A program made the translations under genes and the position numbers. Shown here in pieces: positions 53,691-64,000 of a stretch of DNA of 64,000 bases. Positions within the stretch are counted from its first letter, which is position 1; each line of letters starts with the position of its first letter. Below the pieces are notes generated by a model. It saw nothing but the letters and a program-made list of their open reading frames with translations. It did no database searches and had not been told where the DNA came from. Location of the stretch: the NCBI GenBank assembly GCA_024291935.2, contig CM044306.1:4536501-4600500 (forward strand). The letters are read 5' to 3'. Origin of the DNA: Okapia johnstoni. Lineage: Eukaryota; Chordata; Mammalia; Artiodactyla; Giraffidae.

Positions 53691-53950
53691 TAGCTGAAAA
53701 CTCTTCTACTGAGAGCTAAACCCGCCTGTGGTCCTCTCATGAACCTCTCACTCCTAGTCCATCACCGAGCTCTCCAATCAGTAGATTTTAGGGTTTTTTT
53801 TTTTTTTTTGGTTTTTGCCTTTTTATTGTTGCCCACAATAAAAATTAGAACTGTCCATAATAAAAAGAGACGAATGTTGGGATTATGGGGTCACTAACTG
53901 AAGAACACGTGATCTCCATCGTAGACCACTGAAGGAAACTGACACAGGGG
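53691..53950. other. Short repeat-free segment with poly-T
   Basis: A T run of about 16 at 53794-53809; otherwise nothing recognised. Confidence 0.4.
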
Positions 53951-54004
53951 AAAAAAATCCTTAGAACACCAGCGGGAATATACATATTAATAAGAGTATT
54001 ATAT

Positions 54005-54142
54005 GAGCTTCCCTGGTGGCTCAGTAGTAAAGAATCCACCTGCCAATACAGGAGACGGGGGTTCAATCCTTGGGTCAGGAAAACCCCCTGGAGAAGGGAA
54101 TAGCTACCCACTCTAGTATTCTTGCCTGGAAAATTCCATAGG
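54005..54142 (+). repeat. Bov-tA SINE, 3'-truncated, with about 53-bp flanking duplication
   Basis: Sense SINE from gagcttccctggtggctc to ggaaaattccatagg, stopping before the usual BovB-derived end and followed by an A-rich aaaacaaaaaaaaa. The flanks 53951-54004 and 54150-54203 are the same sequence with about two mismatches, beginning aaaatccttagaacacc and ending gtattatat/atattatat. Confidence 0.94.
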
Positions 54143-54214
54143 AAAACAAAAAAAAATCCTTAGAACACCAGCAGGAATATACATATTAATAAGAATATTA
54201 TATAACAGGAAACC

Positions 54215-54415
54215 ATAGCAAAGGCATTGAGTAAATCACTTTGTACACATCATCTCACTGAATCTTTTCAACCACCTTAGAAGATGGGCACTTTTATGAT
54301 TTCTGTTTTACAGAAAAGGAAAGGGAAGTGCCCAGAGGTTAAATAACTTACCCAGGTCTGCAGCTGGCAAGTGGCAAAGCCAGGCCTGGATCTCAGAGCC
54401 TGGAGCCAGCTCCTG
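54215..54415 (-). repeat. MIR SINE, nearly complete
   Basis: Antisense: ctttgtacacatcatctcac, caaccaccttagaagatggg, ctgttttacagaaaaggaaa, aggttaaataacttacccag, ggcaaagccaggcctgga. Confidence 0.88.
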
Positions 54416-54796
54416 CGCTGACTACCTCCTCAATTCTATTTTTCCATTCAGCTCCCCCTCCTAAGGACGGATCCAGGTTTTGTTGGACCTGAAGCTTGGA
54501 CATTTTTCTGAAGGGAGGGGCAGCTTCTTTAAGAAAAACAATAAGGTTATAAATACACGTGAGGGTTTAAATACACAGTCCGGTACAGGGTGTGGAGGGT
54601 CCGTGGAGGGTCCGTGTAGGTGAGGGGCTGGCGCTTCATTACCTCCGGGGTAGATCCAGCTCTGCACCCCCCCCCCACCCTGACCTCCCCTGCAGCTGGG
54701 TTTCCTGAATCACTGCATCCACTCCTCCGGGCCACTGCTCCAGCCTCTGCAACTGCCATCCACGTCCAGCATCCTTAAAACTGCTTTGACTCAAGG
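54416..54796. other. Repeat-free segment
   Basis: A tandem ggtccgtggagggtccgtg at 54598-54616 and a C run at 54667-54676. Nothing else recognised. Confidence 0.45.
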
Positions 54797-54809
54797 TCAC
54801 CCAATGACA

Positions 54810-55018
54810 AGGGGCTTCCCAGGTGACTCCGTGGTGAGGAACCCGCCTGCCAATGCAGGAGACACAGGTTCGCTCCCTGGGTCGGGAAGATCTCCTGGAG
54901 AAGGAAATGGCAACCCACTCCAGTACTCTTGATTGGGAAATTCCATGAACAGAGGAGCCTGGTGGGCTACAGTCCATGGGGTAGCAAAGAGTCGGACATG
55001 ACTTAGCGAGTAAAAACA
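54810..55018 (+). repeat. Bov-tA SINE with 13-bp target duplication
   Basis: Sense full-length copy bounded by tcacccaatgaca (54797-54809) and tcaccctatgaca (55019-55031), one mismatch. Confidence 0.95.
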
Positions 55019-55194
55019 TCACCCTATGACACCCCAAGTGCCAAGTACAGAGTCCTCCGCAGCCCTGACGTTCCTCCTCCTGGAAACCTGGAGCATGCTA
55101 CAGTCTCCCGGCTTCCCTCCTGCCATCCAGCCACTCTCTCTGTTCCTCGTTGCTGGAATTTCTGTGTCCTGTTTCTAAACGTCCTGGTGAGCAT

Positions 55195-55775
55195 GGGCAG
55201 AGGGATGAGGTTTCAGCCCTGACCCCTGGTTAAGAGCTGTGTGACCATCCGCCATCTAGTGACCCTCTCTGAGCTCACTGTCTCTTCTGCTTGTGCTTGT
55301 CGTTCAGTCGCTCAGTCGTGTCGGACACTTTGTGACCCCGTGGACTGCAGCACACCAGGCTTCCCTGTCCTTCACTGTCTCCCAGAGCTCGCTCAGACTC
55401 ATGTCCACTGAGTCGGTGATGCCATCCAACCATCTCATCCTCTGTCGCCCCCTTCCTCTCTTGCCTTCAATCTTTCCCAGCATCAGGGACTTTTCCAGTG
55501 AGTCAGTTCTTCACATCAGACAACCAAAATACTGGACTTTCAGCTTCAGCATCATTCCTTCCAGTGAATATTCAGGGTTGACTTCCTTTAGGATGGTCTG
55601 ATTGGATCTCCTTGCAGTCCAAAGGACTCTCAAGAGTCTTCTCCAACAACACAGTTCAAAAGCATCAATTTTCAGCACTCTTCTGCATAATTAGGATTAT
55701 ACACCACAAGTGACTCAGAAGGTTAAATGAGATAATACATGCAGTGTGCTTAGTGGGATGCCTACATCCTTGGGC
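55195..55775 (+). repeat. MIR SINE, split by BovB
   Basis: Left part (55195-55290): ggttaagagctgtgtgacca, gtgaccctctctgagctcac. Right part (55687-55775): agaaggttaaatgagataat, acatgcagtgtgcttagtgg. The order is continuous MIR. Confidence 0.78.
55291..55677 (-). repeat. BovB 3' fragment inserted in MIR
   Basis: Antisense copy of about 387 bases. ctcttctgc at 55282-55290 and 55678-55686 is a 9-bp target duplication. Confidence 0.96.
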
Positions 55776-55917
55776 TCCCTAATCGCTGAGAGCCATGGTC
55801 AGCCCTGAGCTGACCGCCTCTGTGGCCTGAGCACTAGATGACTATTTCCAGCACTTAACAGAATCACCTCACCCAGGAGGCCCTCCCAGAAACTCATCTT
55901 GTCTAAAGGCACTCCTC

Positions 55918-56474
55918 CAAGTGAAAATGTTCAATGACAGAGGGATGGATAAAGAAGATGTGGTCCACGTATACAGTGGAGTATTACTCAGCCTTGAAAA
56001 GAATGAAATCATGCCGTGTGCAGCAGCACGGATGCACCTAGGGGTTGTGATGCTGAGTGAAGTAAGTCAGACGGGAAGTCAGACAGAGAAGGAGAAATGG
56101 CGTATGACATCCCTTATATGCAGAATCTAAAAAGAAATGATACAAATGAACTTATTTATAAAACACAAACAGACTCCCAGACTTAGAGAGCGAGCTGATG
56201 GTTACTGAGGGTAGGGAGAGGATTGGGCGGGGAAGGGATAGTTAGGGAGTTTGGGGTCAACTTGTACACACTGCCAGATTTTAAATGGATAACCCACAAG
56301 GGCTTCCTGTACAGCACAGGGGACTCTGCTGCATTTTATGTGGCAGCCTGGGTAGAGGGGCATCTGGGGGAGAATGGATACATGCATATGTATGGCTGAG
56401 TCCCTTCACCGTGTACCTGAAACTAGCACACTGTTAATCCTCTATACCCCAATACAAACCCAAAAGTTTAAAAG
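55918..56474 (+). repeat. L1 3' end
   Basis: ggatggataaagaagatgtg, agtggagtattactcagcct, gcagcagcacggatgcacct, agtaagtcagacgggaagtc, cagcacaggggactctgctg. Retains the end of ORF2-type sequence with breaks, then the 3' UTR. Confidence 0.92.
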
Positions 56475-56764
56475 TGCTCTTCCCACCACCCACGAGCCCG
56501 CCCCCCTCCCTTTTTTTCTGCCAGTTTCTGGATGGCACCATTGACTATTCGGCATGGATAAGACACCCAGGATCCAACTTGAATCCACCCTCCGCCACGC
56601 CAACAATCCCGTGGATCCACACCTACCATCCCCCTCAATCCACACCCATCTCCTGCTCGTGCCCAGGTCCTCGTGATCTCGCCCCTGGACCCCTGACCAG
56701 TCTCCTAAAGAAGGGGCTTCCCCACTGCCCTCAACCCATCCTTCTCCCAGAAGGCTGAGCACCC
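56475..56764. other. Short repeat-free segment
   Basis: C-rich; nothing recognised. Confidence 0.4.
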
Positions 56765-57240
56765 TCAAACCACCTCCCCCTGATGGTGCTATTTCTCTAC
56801 TTAAAATCCTGCGAATGTCCTTCCTTTTCCATCAGTATGAAGTTCAACCCAATCACAAAGCCCAGGATCCTCAGGCTCCTGTTGGGCATGTGTTTGCATA
56901 TCTCCCCCTGAACTCCCTGTAGGCTTCTCCCCTAAAGGGTCTTCTCAGACACCCCAAAGCATCTGCTTTTCCTCTCCCCTCTGTGCCTGTGCACACAGGA
57001 GCCCACTGCTTGGAATGTCCACCCCTTTCTCTACCAACCACCTTCAGAGCCCCATTCAAAAGTCACCTCCTCTTGGAAGCCTGCCAGGATTCCCCTTCAA
57101 AGTTCAGAACCAATTCTCTGTGCCTCCTGTATATACCTGGATCATGGCACTATTCAAATCCTACAATAGTAGTATTTATTTCTGTTTCAGAGGCTATGTG
57201 GTGAGTTCTTTGAGAGCACCAACATCTTAAAAGACAAGAG
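56765..57240 (+). repeat. L2 LINE 3' end
   Basis: Long L2 relic: aggatcctcaggctcctgtt, cactgcttggaatgtccacc, tcaaaagtcacctcctcttg, gaagcctgccaggattcccc, ggctatgtggtgagttcttt. Confidence 0.82.
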
Positions 57241-57249
57241 AGTGCGCTG

Positions 57250-57478
57250 GGCAAGAGGGTGGGTTTTGGAACTGGACATGGACACCCTGGGCACAACTCT
57301 AGTTCTGTTTATCCTGTCAGCACAGCTGGGTGATCTTACATCATTTCCCCCGGCTTCCTTTTTCTTGTCTGTATCACGGGATAAGGATGGGATGTCCCTT
57401 AGAGGGGGTGGGGAGAGGGGTGAAAAGGCTTAGAACAGTGCCCGACACAAGACATTGCTGACCAAGAGAAGTAAAGCA
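57250..57478 (+). repeat. MIR SINE, nearly complete
   Basis: gggtgggttttggaactgga, cagctgggtgatcttacatc, cttgtctgtatcacgggata, ggcttagaacagtgcccgac. Confidence 0.8.
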
Positions 57479-57510
57479 TCAGCTCCTATGTAATCTTAAA
57501 TACTCTGGTA

Positions 57511-57727
57511 GGGCTTCCCCAGTGGCTCAGCAGTATAGACTCTGCCTGCAATGCAGGAGATGCAGGAGACACGAGTTCGATCCCTGGGTAGGGAAGATCC
57601 CCTGGAGAAAGAAATGGCAACTCACTCCAGTATTCTTGCCTGGGAAATCCCATGGACAGAGGAACCTGGTGGGCTACAGTCCATGGGGTCCCAAAGAGTC
57701 AGACACGACTGAGCGACTGAGCACGTT
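57511..57727 (+). repeat. Bov-tA SINE
   Basis: Sense full-length copy; it has a doubled caggagatgcaggagac before box B. Confidence 0.94.
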
Positions 57728-57852
57728 GAAATCACATTGAAGAACTAAAAAGAAACAGCTGAAATTCATTTTAATCAGGTTTATTTAATCCAACATATCT
57801 CAAATATCATTTTTTCAACATGAAATTAATATTTTTAAAATATTATTCGTGA

Positions 57853-58097
57853 CCGGACTTCCCTGGTCAACTAGTGGTTAAGAATCTGCCTGCCAATGCA
57901 GGGGACGTGTATTCAATCCCTGGTCCGGGAAGATCCCACAGGTTGAGCAGCAAGGAAGCCCGTGCAGCACAGCTGCTGAATCCCAAGCTCGGCAACAAGA
58001 GAAACCCCCACGATGAGAGCAGCCCCATCCCCACAACTAGACAAAGCCCCGCACAGACACGAAGACCCAGGGCAGCTAAAAAGAATAAAAGAAGAAA
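57853..58097 (+). repeat. CHR-2-type SINE with 11-bp target duplication
   Basis: Long form: cggacttccctggtcaac, attcaatccctggtccggg, body and A-rich end. attattcgtga at 57842-57852 and 58098-58108, exact. Confidence 0.95.
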
Positions 58098-58174
58098 ATT
58101 ATTCGTGAACTGTTCTGTGGCTTTCTCCACACTAAGCCTTTGAAACCCAGCGTGCATGTTCTGCTTGAAACGGG

Positions 58175-58382
58175 TAGGTGTCAGTCGCTCAGTCGTGTCC
58201 GACTCTTCGCGACCCCATGGACTGCAGCCCGCCAGGCTCCTCTGTCCGTGGGACTTCCCAGGCAAGGATTCGGGAGTGGGTAGCCATCCCCTTCTCCAGG
58301 GCATCTTCCCGACCCAGGGATCAAACTCGGGTCTCCTGCATGGCAGGCAGATTCTTTACCATCTGAGCCACCAGGGAAGCCC
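58175..58382 (-). repeat. Bov-tA SINE
   Basis: Antisense full-length copy with well-preserved CpGs (gtcgctcagtcgtgtccgac, cttcgcgacccc), so among the younger copies. Confidence 0.95.
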
Positions 58383-58914
58383 CACGTACTCCACTGAGAG
58401 CCCCTCTAAGTGGGCTCACACGAGCCGCAGCGGACCTGCCCCCAGGCCACGTGTGCTCTGGCTGCTACGGGGAAGCAGCATGTCCTGGTGCCCCTTCTCC
58501 CCCAGAGAAAAGGACTCCTGGAAGCGTGTGCCCAGTTTCCTCCAGACCCCACCCCCCATGCCTTTTCCCTTTCCTGATTTTGCTTTTTCTCCCTCCACTG
58601 GCATCAGTCCTGTATCAGAGGGTATAACCCCACACTGAGTCCTGGCGGGGAGGGGAGTCCTCCGATCGCACAAACCACTGGACCCCGAGAGCTCCCTGGA
58701 TGCGGACTTCTCAGGAGAACAGCGTGTTCACCCTGGTCTGCGAAGCTGGACGGTCCCTCCCGCCCAGCTCTGTGCCCTCCGCTTTCCTAACAGAGCCAAA
58801 TCTTAACCTGCACCCGTCGGACACAAGAATCCACTGAACTTTCTGAGCTGGCCTGAGACAGAGGAGTCCGCTTCTATTCCTCTCTGCCTCCCAGGGCCGA
58901 GCACAGCCCTCCGG
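58383..58914. other. Repeat-free segment
   Basis: No repeat or gene recognised; moderately GC-rich. Confidence 0.4.
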
Positions 58915-59054
58915 AGGGGAATTAAATGTTTCCTGAAGGTTAATCCTGTGTACTCTCTATTCTGATTGCCTTTATAGGTGAGGCTGTGATAAGCTAACAT
59001 AAATCGTTTTAGCCCTGCAGCGTCATAAGCCCGAGCTTTCATTAATTCCTCCTG
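58915..59054. promoter_or_regulatory. Candidate conserved non-coding element
   Basis: Non-repeat AT-rich stretch with gtgataagctaa (GATA-like), cataaatcgttttag and tttcattaattcc, and CpGs kept in AT-rich surroundings. Inference only. Confidence 0.25.
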
Positions 59055-59130
59055 AAGACACAGGTGTTATTCTTTCCACTTCACTGATGACTCATATATT
59101 TTGCCCAAGGTCACTTAGTGAGGACATCCT
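59055..59130 (-). repeat. MIR SINE fragment
   Basis: Antisense ttcactgatgactcatatat, ttttgcccaaggtcacttag. Short, diverged. Confidence 0.6.
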
Positions 59131-59274
59131 GCCCCAAACACATTTTATTACGTGGCAGGCGAGAATTGTTCTTATTTTAAAACAAACAGAAGGTGAGCAT
59201 GCAATGTCCAGGCTGGCTGTGCAGCATTCTGTGAACGCAGGCACCCAGAATACCCTGTTGGTCCAGACTGGCGT

Positions 59275-59494
59275 GGGCTCCCCAAGTGGTTCAGGGTAAG
59301 GAATCCACCTGCCAGCAAAGCAGGAGACTCAAGAGATGTGGGTTCAATCCCTGGGTTGGGAAGATCCCCTGGAGGAGGGCATGGCAACCTTCTTCCAGGA
59401 TTCCTGCCTGGAGAATCCCATGAACAGAAGAGCCTGGCGGGCTACAGTCCATGGGGTTAGCAAAGAGTCAGACACGACTCAGCGCCCAAGCACA
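59275..59494 (+). repeat. Bov-tA SINE
   Basis: Sense full-length copy from tgggctccccaagtggttc to gactcagcgcccaagcac, with an agcaaa insertion in ctgccagcaaagcaggag. Confidence 0.94.
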
Positions 59495-59495
59495 G

Positions 59496-59985
59496 CACAG
59501 TGAAATCTTAGCCACAGAAAAACACAAAAGGGTGAGTGTGTGTGCGGGGGAGGGTAACACCTCTGTGCCAGTGGTCCATAAAGGGTCCCAGGAAGCAGCT
59601 CCTCAGAAAGTTGAAACAAATAAGAAAAATGATTTCCCGTGAAGGTCAAACAAATTAAATCAGTGTCCCATAGGAAGCTGGGATGGATGTCTTCCTCAGG
59701 GTTAAGTAACAGCAGGAGCTTCGGGGGCTGCAGAGATAAGACATGCCCTCACACCCCTGCCTCTGCCTTTGCACAGGATGCAGGCAGTTCGGGGGCCCTG
59801 ACCCTCCCAAAGGCCCCGCAGTAAGAGCAGGGCCAGGATTTCCAGGCAGGGCGGTGGGGAGGCCGAGCCCACTGCCTGTCCCGAAAGAGGCAGCCAAAGT
59901 CCCCAGCCAAAGGGGCCTCGCCAGGGCCTGCCACCGACAGGGCCCCCAAGTCCTAATCCAAGGGAGTAATTGGACCTGCATGTTA
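59496..59985. other. Repeat-free segment
   Basis: Frames of up to 124 codons in several frames at the same place; no known domain. Confidence 0.4.
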
Positions 59986-59989
59986 TCAT

Positions 59990-60268
59990 GGGCTTTAAAA
60001 AACCTAGAACTGAACAGTCAGATTCATGAGTCAGAAGGTACACTGGTGGGTGCCAGGTGCGGGAGAGGGCAGGGTGATGGGGACTTAGTGTTTAAAGGGG
60101 ACCGAGCTTCGGTTTAGGAAGGTGAAAAATCTGGGAGATGGGTGACAGTGAATGTTGCACCACAATGGGAACATACTTGGTGGAACTGAACTAAGTGTAC
60201 AGTTAAATACGGTTACAACAGTATGTTTATACTTGTGACTTTCACCACAATAAAGAAAAAAACAAATT
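59990..60268 (+). repeat. Old L1 (L1M-type) 3' end
   Basis: ggtgggtgccaggtgcggga, gaaaaatctgggagatgggt, gttaaatacggttacaacag, gactttcaccacaataaag. Confidence 0.75.
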
Positions 60269-60521
60269 AAAAAAACCGAAAGCTAAAAGAAATGATCGAG
60301 GACTATGCACTCAAACCCCAAACCACACCTAGACAATCCCTCCAAGCTTGAAAGGAACGATTCCATGATCAAGACAAGGAAAATGGGTTTTCACAGGCAC
60401 TTGTGAGCCCACACTGATAGAAATACAGGGCTGAACAGATAAATTCATGGGAGAGAAGAAACAAAAGTTCCTTACAGAAGAATTCCAAACATTGTATGTA
60501 GGGACCTCTCCCCTGGGAAAC

Positions 60522-60733
60522 TGGCCACTTGAAGAGCCAACTCACTGGAAAAGACCTTGAAGCTGGGAAAGATTGAGGACAGGAGAAGGGGGCGGCAGAA
60601 GATGAGATGGTTGGATGGCATCACCGACTCAATGGACATGAACTTGAGTAAACTCTGGGAGACAGCCTAGCGTGCTGCAGTCCATGGGGTCGCAAAGAAT
60701 CTGACACAACTTATCAACTGAACTATAACAACA
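60522..60733 (+). repeat. BovB LINE 3'-end fragment
   Basis: gaagagccaactcactggaa to caacttatcaactgaactat, with a deletion in the block before the cgtgctgcagtcc motif. Confidence 0.94.
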
Positions 60734-60859
60734 AACTGGGAAATTAGCATGATCCCCTCCTGCTAAGCATGGGCCGTACCTGGTGATTCTTCCAAGGAAT
60801 AGAGGAAAGGGAAAAGCAGAAATTTATAGTGGAGAAGCCCAGCAGCCACCACATTATCC

Positions 60860-61305
60860 AAGTGATCAAGGTCAACATCATGCTAATATCACATGCCCCT
60901 GATACAACACCACAAGACTGCTTCACCTCTGTGGTATTCTTCCCCAAACCCCAGGCTATTATCAGAAAACATCAGACAAAGCCAAACTGAAGGACATTCT
61001 TCAAAACACATAACCAGTACTCTCCAAAATCGTCAAGACCAGACAAGACTAAATGGAATGTGGGCTTCCAACTGGATCCCAAACAGGAAGCAGTCATTAA
61101 TTAAAAATCTAATGATACGAAAATAAAGTGTGTGGTTCAATACACAGCACTGCAACCATGGTAATATCTGAGTTTTGACAGTAGGGCTACAGAGGGCTAA
61201 CAACTGGAGAAACTAGGCAAGGGCTGTGCAAGAACCCGCTGTACTAACTCTGCAACTGTTTGGTAAATCCAGAATGATCCCAATACAAAGAGCTTATTTT
61301 GGAAA
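60860..61305 (+). repeat. Old L1 (L1M-type) fragment
   Basis: gaaaacatcagacaaagcc, gaaggacattcttcaaaac, caaggctgtgc-like spacing and tctgcaactgtttggtaaat near the end. Diverged. Confidence 0.55.
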
Positions 61306-61452
61306 GTGTACTTGATACAGCAGGTGGATAACTGGTCCAGACCATCACCCACCGCTGGGGACAACAGAACAGGATGAGCTCAGAAAGCTGTGCAGTTTCA
61401 GTCCACGATGCCTCATGAAAGGGAGTTCTGTGTTGCCAGGGCTCAAAGTGAG

Positions 61453-61648
61453 AGTAAAGTGAATGTCACTCAGTCATGTCTGACTCTTTGTGACCCCATG
61501 GACTATATAGTCCATGGAATTCTCCAGGCCAGAATACTAGATTGCGTAGCCTTTCCCTTCTCCAGGGGATCTTCCCAACCCAGGGATCGAACCCAGGTCT
61601 CCCGCACTGCAGGCGGATTCTTTACCAGCTGAGCCACGAGGGAAGCCC
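61453..61648 (-). repeat. Bov-tA SINE
   Basis: Antisense; a deletion fuses ggactatatagtccatgg in the BovB-derived half. The remainder, to gagccacgagggaagccc, is complete. Confidence 0.94.
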
Positions 61649-62226
61649 TTGGGCACCAGGGCTTGATCACTTGTAATTCCCAAACCACCTGAAGCACCAG
61701 CCTCCCTTCATGTGGGCAACTGGTGATGGGAGAAGTTTAAGCAACCTGACAAAGTCACACAGCATCCAGGGGTGCAACTGATTCTAACCCAAAGCATGGT
61801 TCTCTTCCACGAGTCCCACTGGCCCTTCCCAGACTGGGCCCACGGAAGACCACCACCTCATCCTATCAGAGCCCTGGGGGCTCCGCCAGGAGGGTCCTCC
61901 ATGAGATGCCTTTCGGTCCGGGAGGCTGGAATGAGATGCTCTTTTCGGAGCTGATACAGAGAGGAACCACTAGGTGGCGACAGACCCCAGCGATGTCAAG
62001 GAGCAATGCGGCCGAGGACCAGCCCCAGCTCAGCCCTCTCTCTGGGATTCCCAGCACCAGCGTCTATTGAAAGCCATTCAGGGTTTTAGTCTTGGCCAAG
62101 ATTGGCACAAGGGGAGAAAGGAGGGGTGCCCTCACCCACTGGTATAATTTTGGAGGTCCAGCTACAGACATAACCAAAGACTGATTTATTTCTTCCTTGG
62201 AAGAAACTGGTAGACAGCTGTGTGTG
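61649..62226. other. Repeat-free segment
   Basis: No repeat or gene recognised. Confidence 0.4.
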
Positions 62227-62233
62227 TACGTGT

Positions 62234-62437
62234 TAGCGACTCATCGTGTCTGACTCTTTGTGACCCCGTGGGCTGTGGCCACCAGGCTCTTCTGTCAGTG
62301 GGATTTCCCAGGCAAGGATACTGGAGTGGGTTGCCATTCCCTTCTCCAGGGGATCTTCCCGACCCGGGGATCGAACATGGGCCTCCTGCATTGCAGGCAG
62401 ATTCTTTACCATCTGAACCACCAGGGAAGCCCTGAGC
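62234..62437 (-). repeat. Bov-tA SINE with 7-bp target duplication
   Basis: Antisense full-length copy; tacgtgt at 62227-62233 and 62438-62444. Confidence 0.94.
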
Positions 62438-62450
62438 TACGTGTATAGTG

Positions 62451-62452
<2 letters not shown>

Positions 62453-62508
<56 letters not shown>
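62453..62508. repeat. (AC)n microsatellite
   Basis: About 28 uninterrupted AC units, 8 bases beyond the SINE target duplication, so not its tail. Likely polymorphic. Confidence 0.97.
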
Positions 62509-62510
<2 letters not shown>

Positions 62511-62639
62511 CTGGAGCGGACTTTTAGATTCACTCTTCAAAGTCAAGGTTGGCAGGACTCTTGACGGCCACGCTAACAGTCAGCACCGTGGAGCACAGAC
62601 ACAGGTGCTGGTCCCTGTCTTTGAAACCTTGAGAGCTCG

Positions 62640-62860
62640 AGAACCCAACTGCCAGGACATGAATCACACCACCGCTCCAAGCAGCTCCATGGCTCACTGT
62701 ATGTGTGACCTCAGGCAGCCGGGTTAGCGCTGAGCCTCACCCTCCTGATCTAACCCTGGAGATGGGCTCACGACCGAGCCCAGGAGATTCACTGGAACAA
62801 TGACACAGATTAACAGGTGAAAGTCACTGAAATCAGTGCCTAATAAGTGTCTGCCGTTTT
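62640..62860 (+). repeat. MIR SINE
   Basis: ctgtatgtgtgacctcaggc, gcgctgagcctcaccctcct, gattcactggaacaatgac, gtgcctaataagtgtctg; diverged. Confidence 0.65.
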
Positions 62861-62949
62861 CTTTGTTGCTTCTCCCCCTTGAGGGGGTATGTCTGCCCCA
62901 GCCCTCAACCCCCCAGCATTAAGACGATGTCAGTATGTATGTCAATTGT

Positions 62950-63154
62950 GTGCGGCATGCATAGCCGTGTCTGACTCCATATGGCCCCATGGACTGTAGC
63001 CCGCTAGTCTCCTCTGTCCATGGGATTTTCCAGGCAAGAATACTGGAGTGGGATGCCATTCCCTTCTTCAGGGGATCTTCCCGATGCAGGGAGTGAACCT
63101 GGGTCTCCTGCACCACAGGCAGTTCCTTTACTGTCTGAGCCACCCAGAGAGGCC
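62950..63154 (-). repeat. Bov-tA SINE
   Basis: Antisense copy from gcggcatgcatagccgtg to gagccacccagagaggccc. Confidence 0.93.
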
Positions 63155-63755
63155 CCTGGGGGTTCCACAGTCCCTGGGGAATGTCTCCTAGTGACAGTAC
63201 ACAGACAAGGGGGTCTAATGAGAACCAGTCTAGAAAGCTCTAGACCATATCCCTGTTGGGATTTGGTTATCTTAATTATCTTAAAATATTTTATCCTGGC
63301 TTCATCTTATTTTTTTTCTATCTTTATTATTCCTACCTTTTTTTAATTTATAAAAACAAAATTTTAAATAAGCCGCCTTAAGTCCTCTTGGCAAAAAAGC
63401 CAGGTTTAAATAGGTTAAGCGTTTTGCAAAGACACTTGACTTTTTTTTAAAGCACTGTCCAAATGGGGTGGAAAGGTAGGCTGGATTTTGTGGGGGGTTT
63501 TTAGCCTCATCTTGAAATTGGTGCATTTGTAGAAGCCCCTGCAATAATCTTACTTGAACACCAGAGGGCACCACAGCCCACAAGTCTGGCTGGCCCAGCA
63601 CTGGCCCTGGGCAGGCTCCGTGGGTGGAAAGAGAGAAGTAAGAGAAAGACCTTCTTCAGACCCCATAACTGTCTGAGCTGCCGGATGCTAACCCTCTTCA
63701 GCCTCACACCTCCAAACCCCGGGGGCAGTCAGGAAGTAGGTGTCTTTGGGACATG
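63155..63755. other. Repeat-free segment
   Basis: AT-rich at 63260-63360 without a recognised family. Nothing else seen. Confidence 0.4.
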
Positions 63756-63983
63756 AGTGAAAGTGTGAAATGTTAGTCGCTCAGCCATGTCTGATTCCTG
63801 CGACCCCCACAGACTGTAGCCCGCCAGGCTCCTCTGTCCATGGGATTCTCCAGGCAAGAATACTGGAGTGGGCTGCCATGCCCTCCTCCGGGGGATCTTC
63901 CTGACCCAGGGATCGAACCTGGGTCTCTTAGGTCTCCTGCCTTGGCAGATGGGTTCTTTACCACTAGCACCACCTGGGAAGCC
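63756..63983 (-). repeat. Bov-tA SINE
   Basis: Antisense full-length copy including its tail (gtgaaagtgtgaaatgttag), low divergence, ending cacctgggaagcc. Confidence 0.95.
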
Positions 63984-64000
63984 TTGGGGAAGAGAGAGCT

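Noticed and set aside
2755..63983. Many similar short proteins containing FSRQEYWSGLPFPSPGDLP-like text at dozens of places on both strands
   Set aside because: These are the translation of Bov-tA read from its antisense strand. The recurrence reflects SINE copies, not a gene family.
1..64000. Search for operon-like, defence-system, phage or toxin-antitoxin content
   Set aside because: Composition, repeat families and absence of dense coding show mammalian nuclear DNA. Nothing in the window supports such a system.

Overview
The window is mammalian nuclear DNA from a ruminant, most probably a bovid. The diagnostic evidence is its repeats: about 35 Bov-tA SINEs (tRNA-Glu head joined to the BovB 3' end), two Bov-A2-type fragments carrying an AGC tail, eleven BovB (RTE-clade LINE) copies and about fifteen CHR-type SINEs known from the cetacean-hippo-ruminant lineage. 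Older mammalian repeats lie among them: L1, L2, MIR, MER5A, MER20, a MER1-type hAT element and MLT1 LTRs. I cannot tell cattle from sheep, goat or buffalo without alignment. By my hand-made coordinates roughly a third of the window is recognisable interspersed repeat.

I found no protein-coding exon that I recognise, no RNA gene and no CRISPR-like or operon-like structure. Nearly all longer open frames are translations of SINEs, of simple repeats or of GC-rich DNA with few stops. The one frame with clear protein homology is the 5'-truncated reverse-transcriptase ORF of a BovB LINE (15500-16432), still open, with an intact YADD motif and ending at the family stop codon. The window is best read as intergenic or intronic DNA.

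Layout. 1-10 kb: SINE-dense, with two MER20 copies, an unassigned hAT-like element split by a dated SINE insertion, a triple nest of Bov-tA (7207-7746) and an MLT1 LTR (7747-8175). 10-19 kb: a split L1, a GC-rich repeat-free block (12.6-14.8 kb) with an AT-rich candidate conserved element, and the long BovB. 19-26 kb: an MLT1 split by BovB, an AT-rich homeodomain-site-rich block at 22.5 kb, three same-strand MER5A copies and a CpG-rich block (24.8-25.8 kb). 26-48 kb: mostly ancient repeats, with a hAT element bounded by a perfect 8-bp duplication (30072-30329), a microsatellite born in a SINE tail (32463-32703) and a GC-rich minisatellite (38851-38969). 48-53 kb: GC-rich, ending in a strong CpG island with a NotI site (52440-53070), the best promoter candidate here. 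53-64 kb: SINE/LINE-rich again, with a Bov-tA flanked by an unusually long duplication of about 53 bp (53951-54203).

The insertion order can be read from nesting and target-site duplications: MIR, L2, MER20, MLT1 and old L1 were broken by BovB, CHR and Bov-tA, and one Bov-tA was broken by a younger Bov-tA. All family names rest on remembered consensus sequences and need RepeatMasker to confirm; edges are generally good to about 10 bp.
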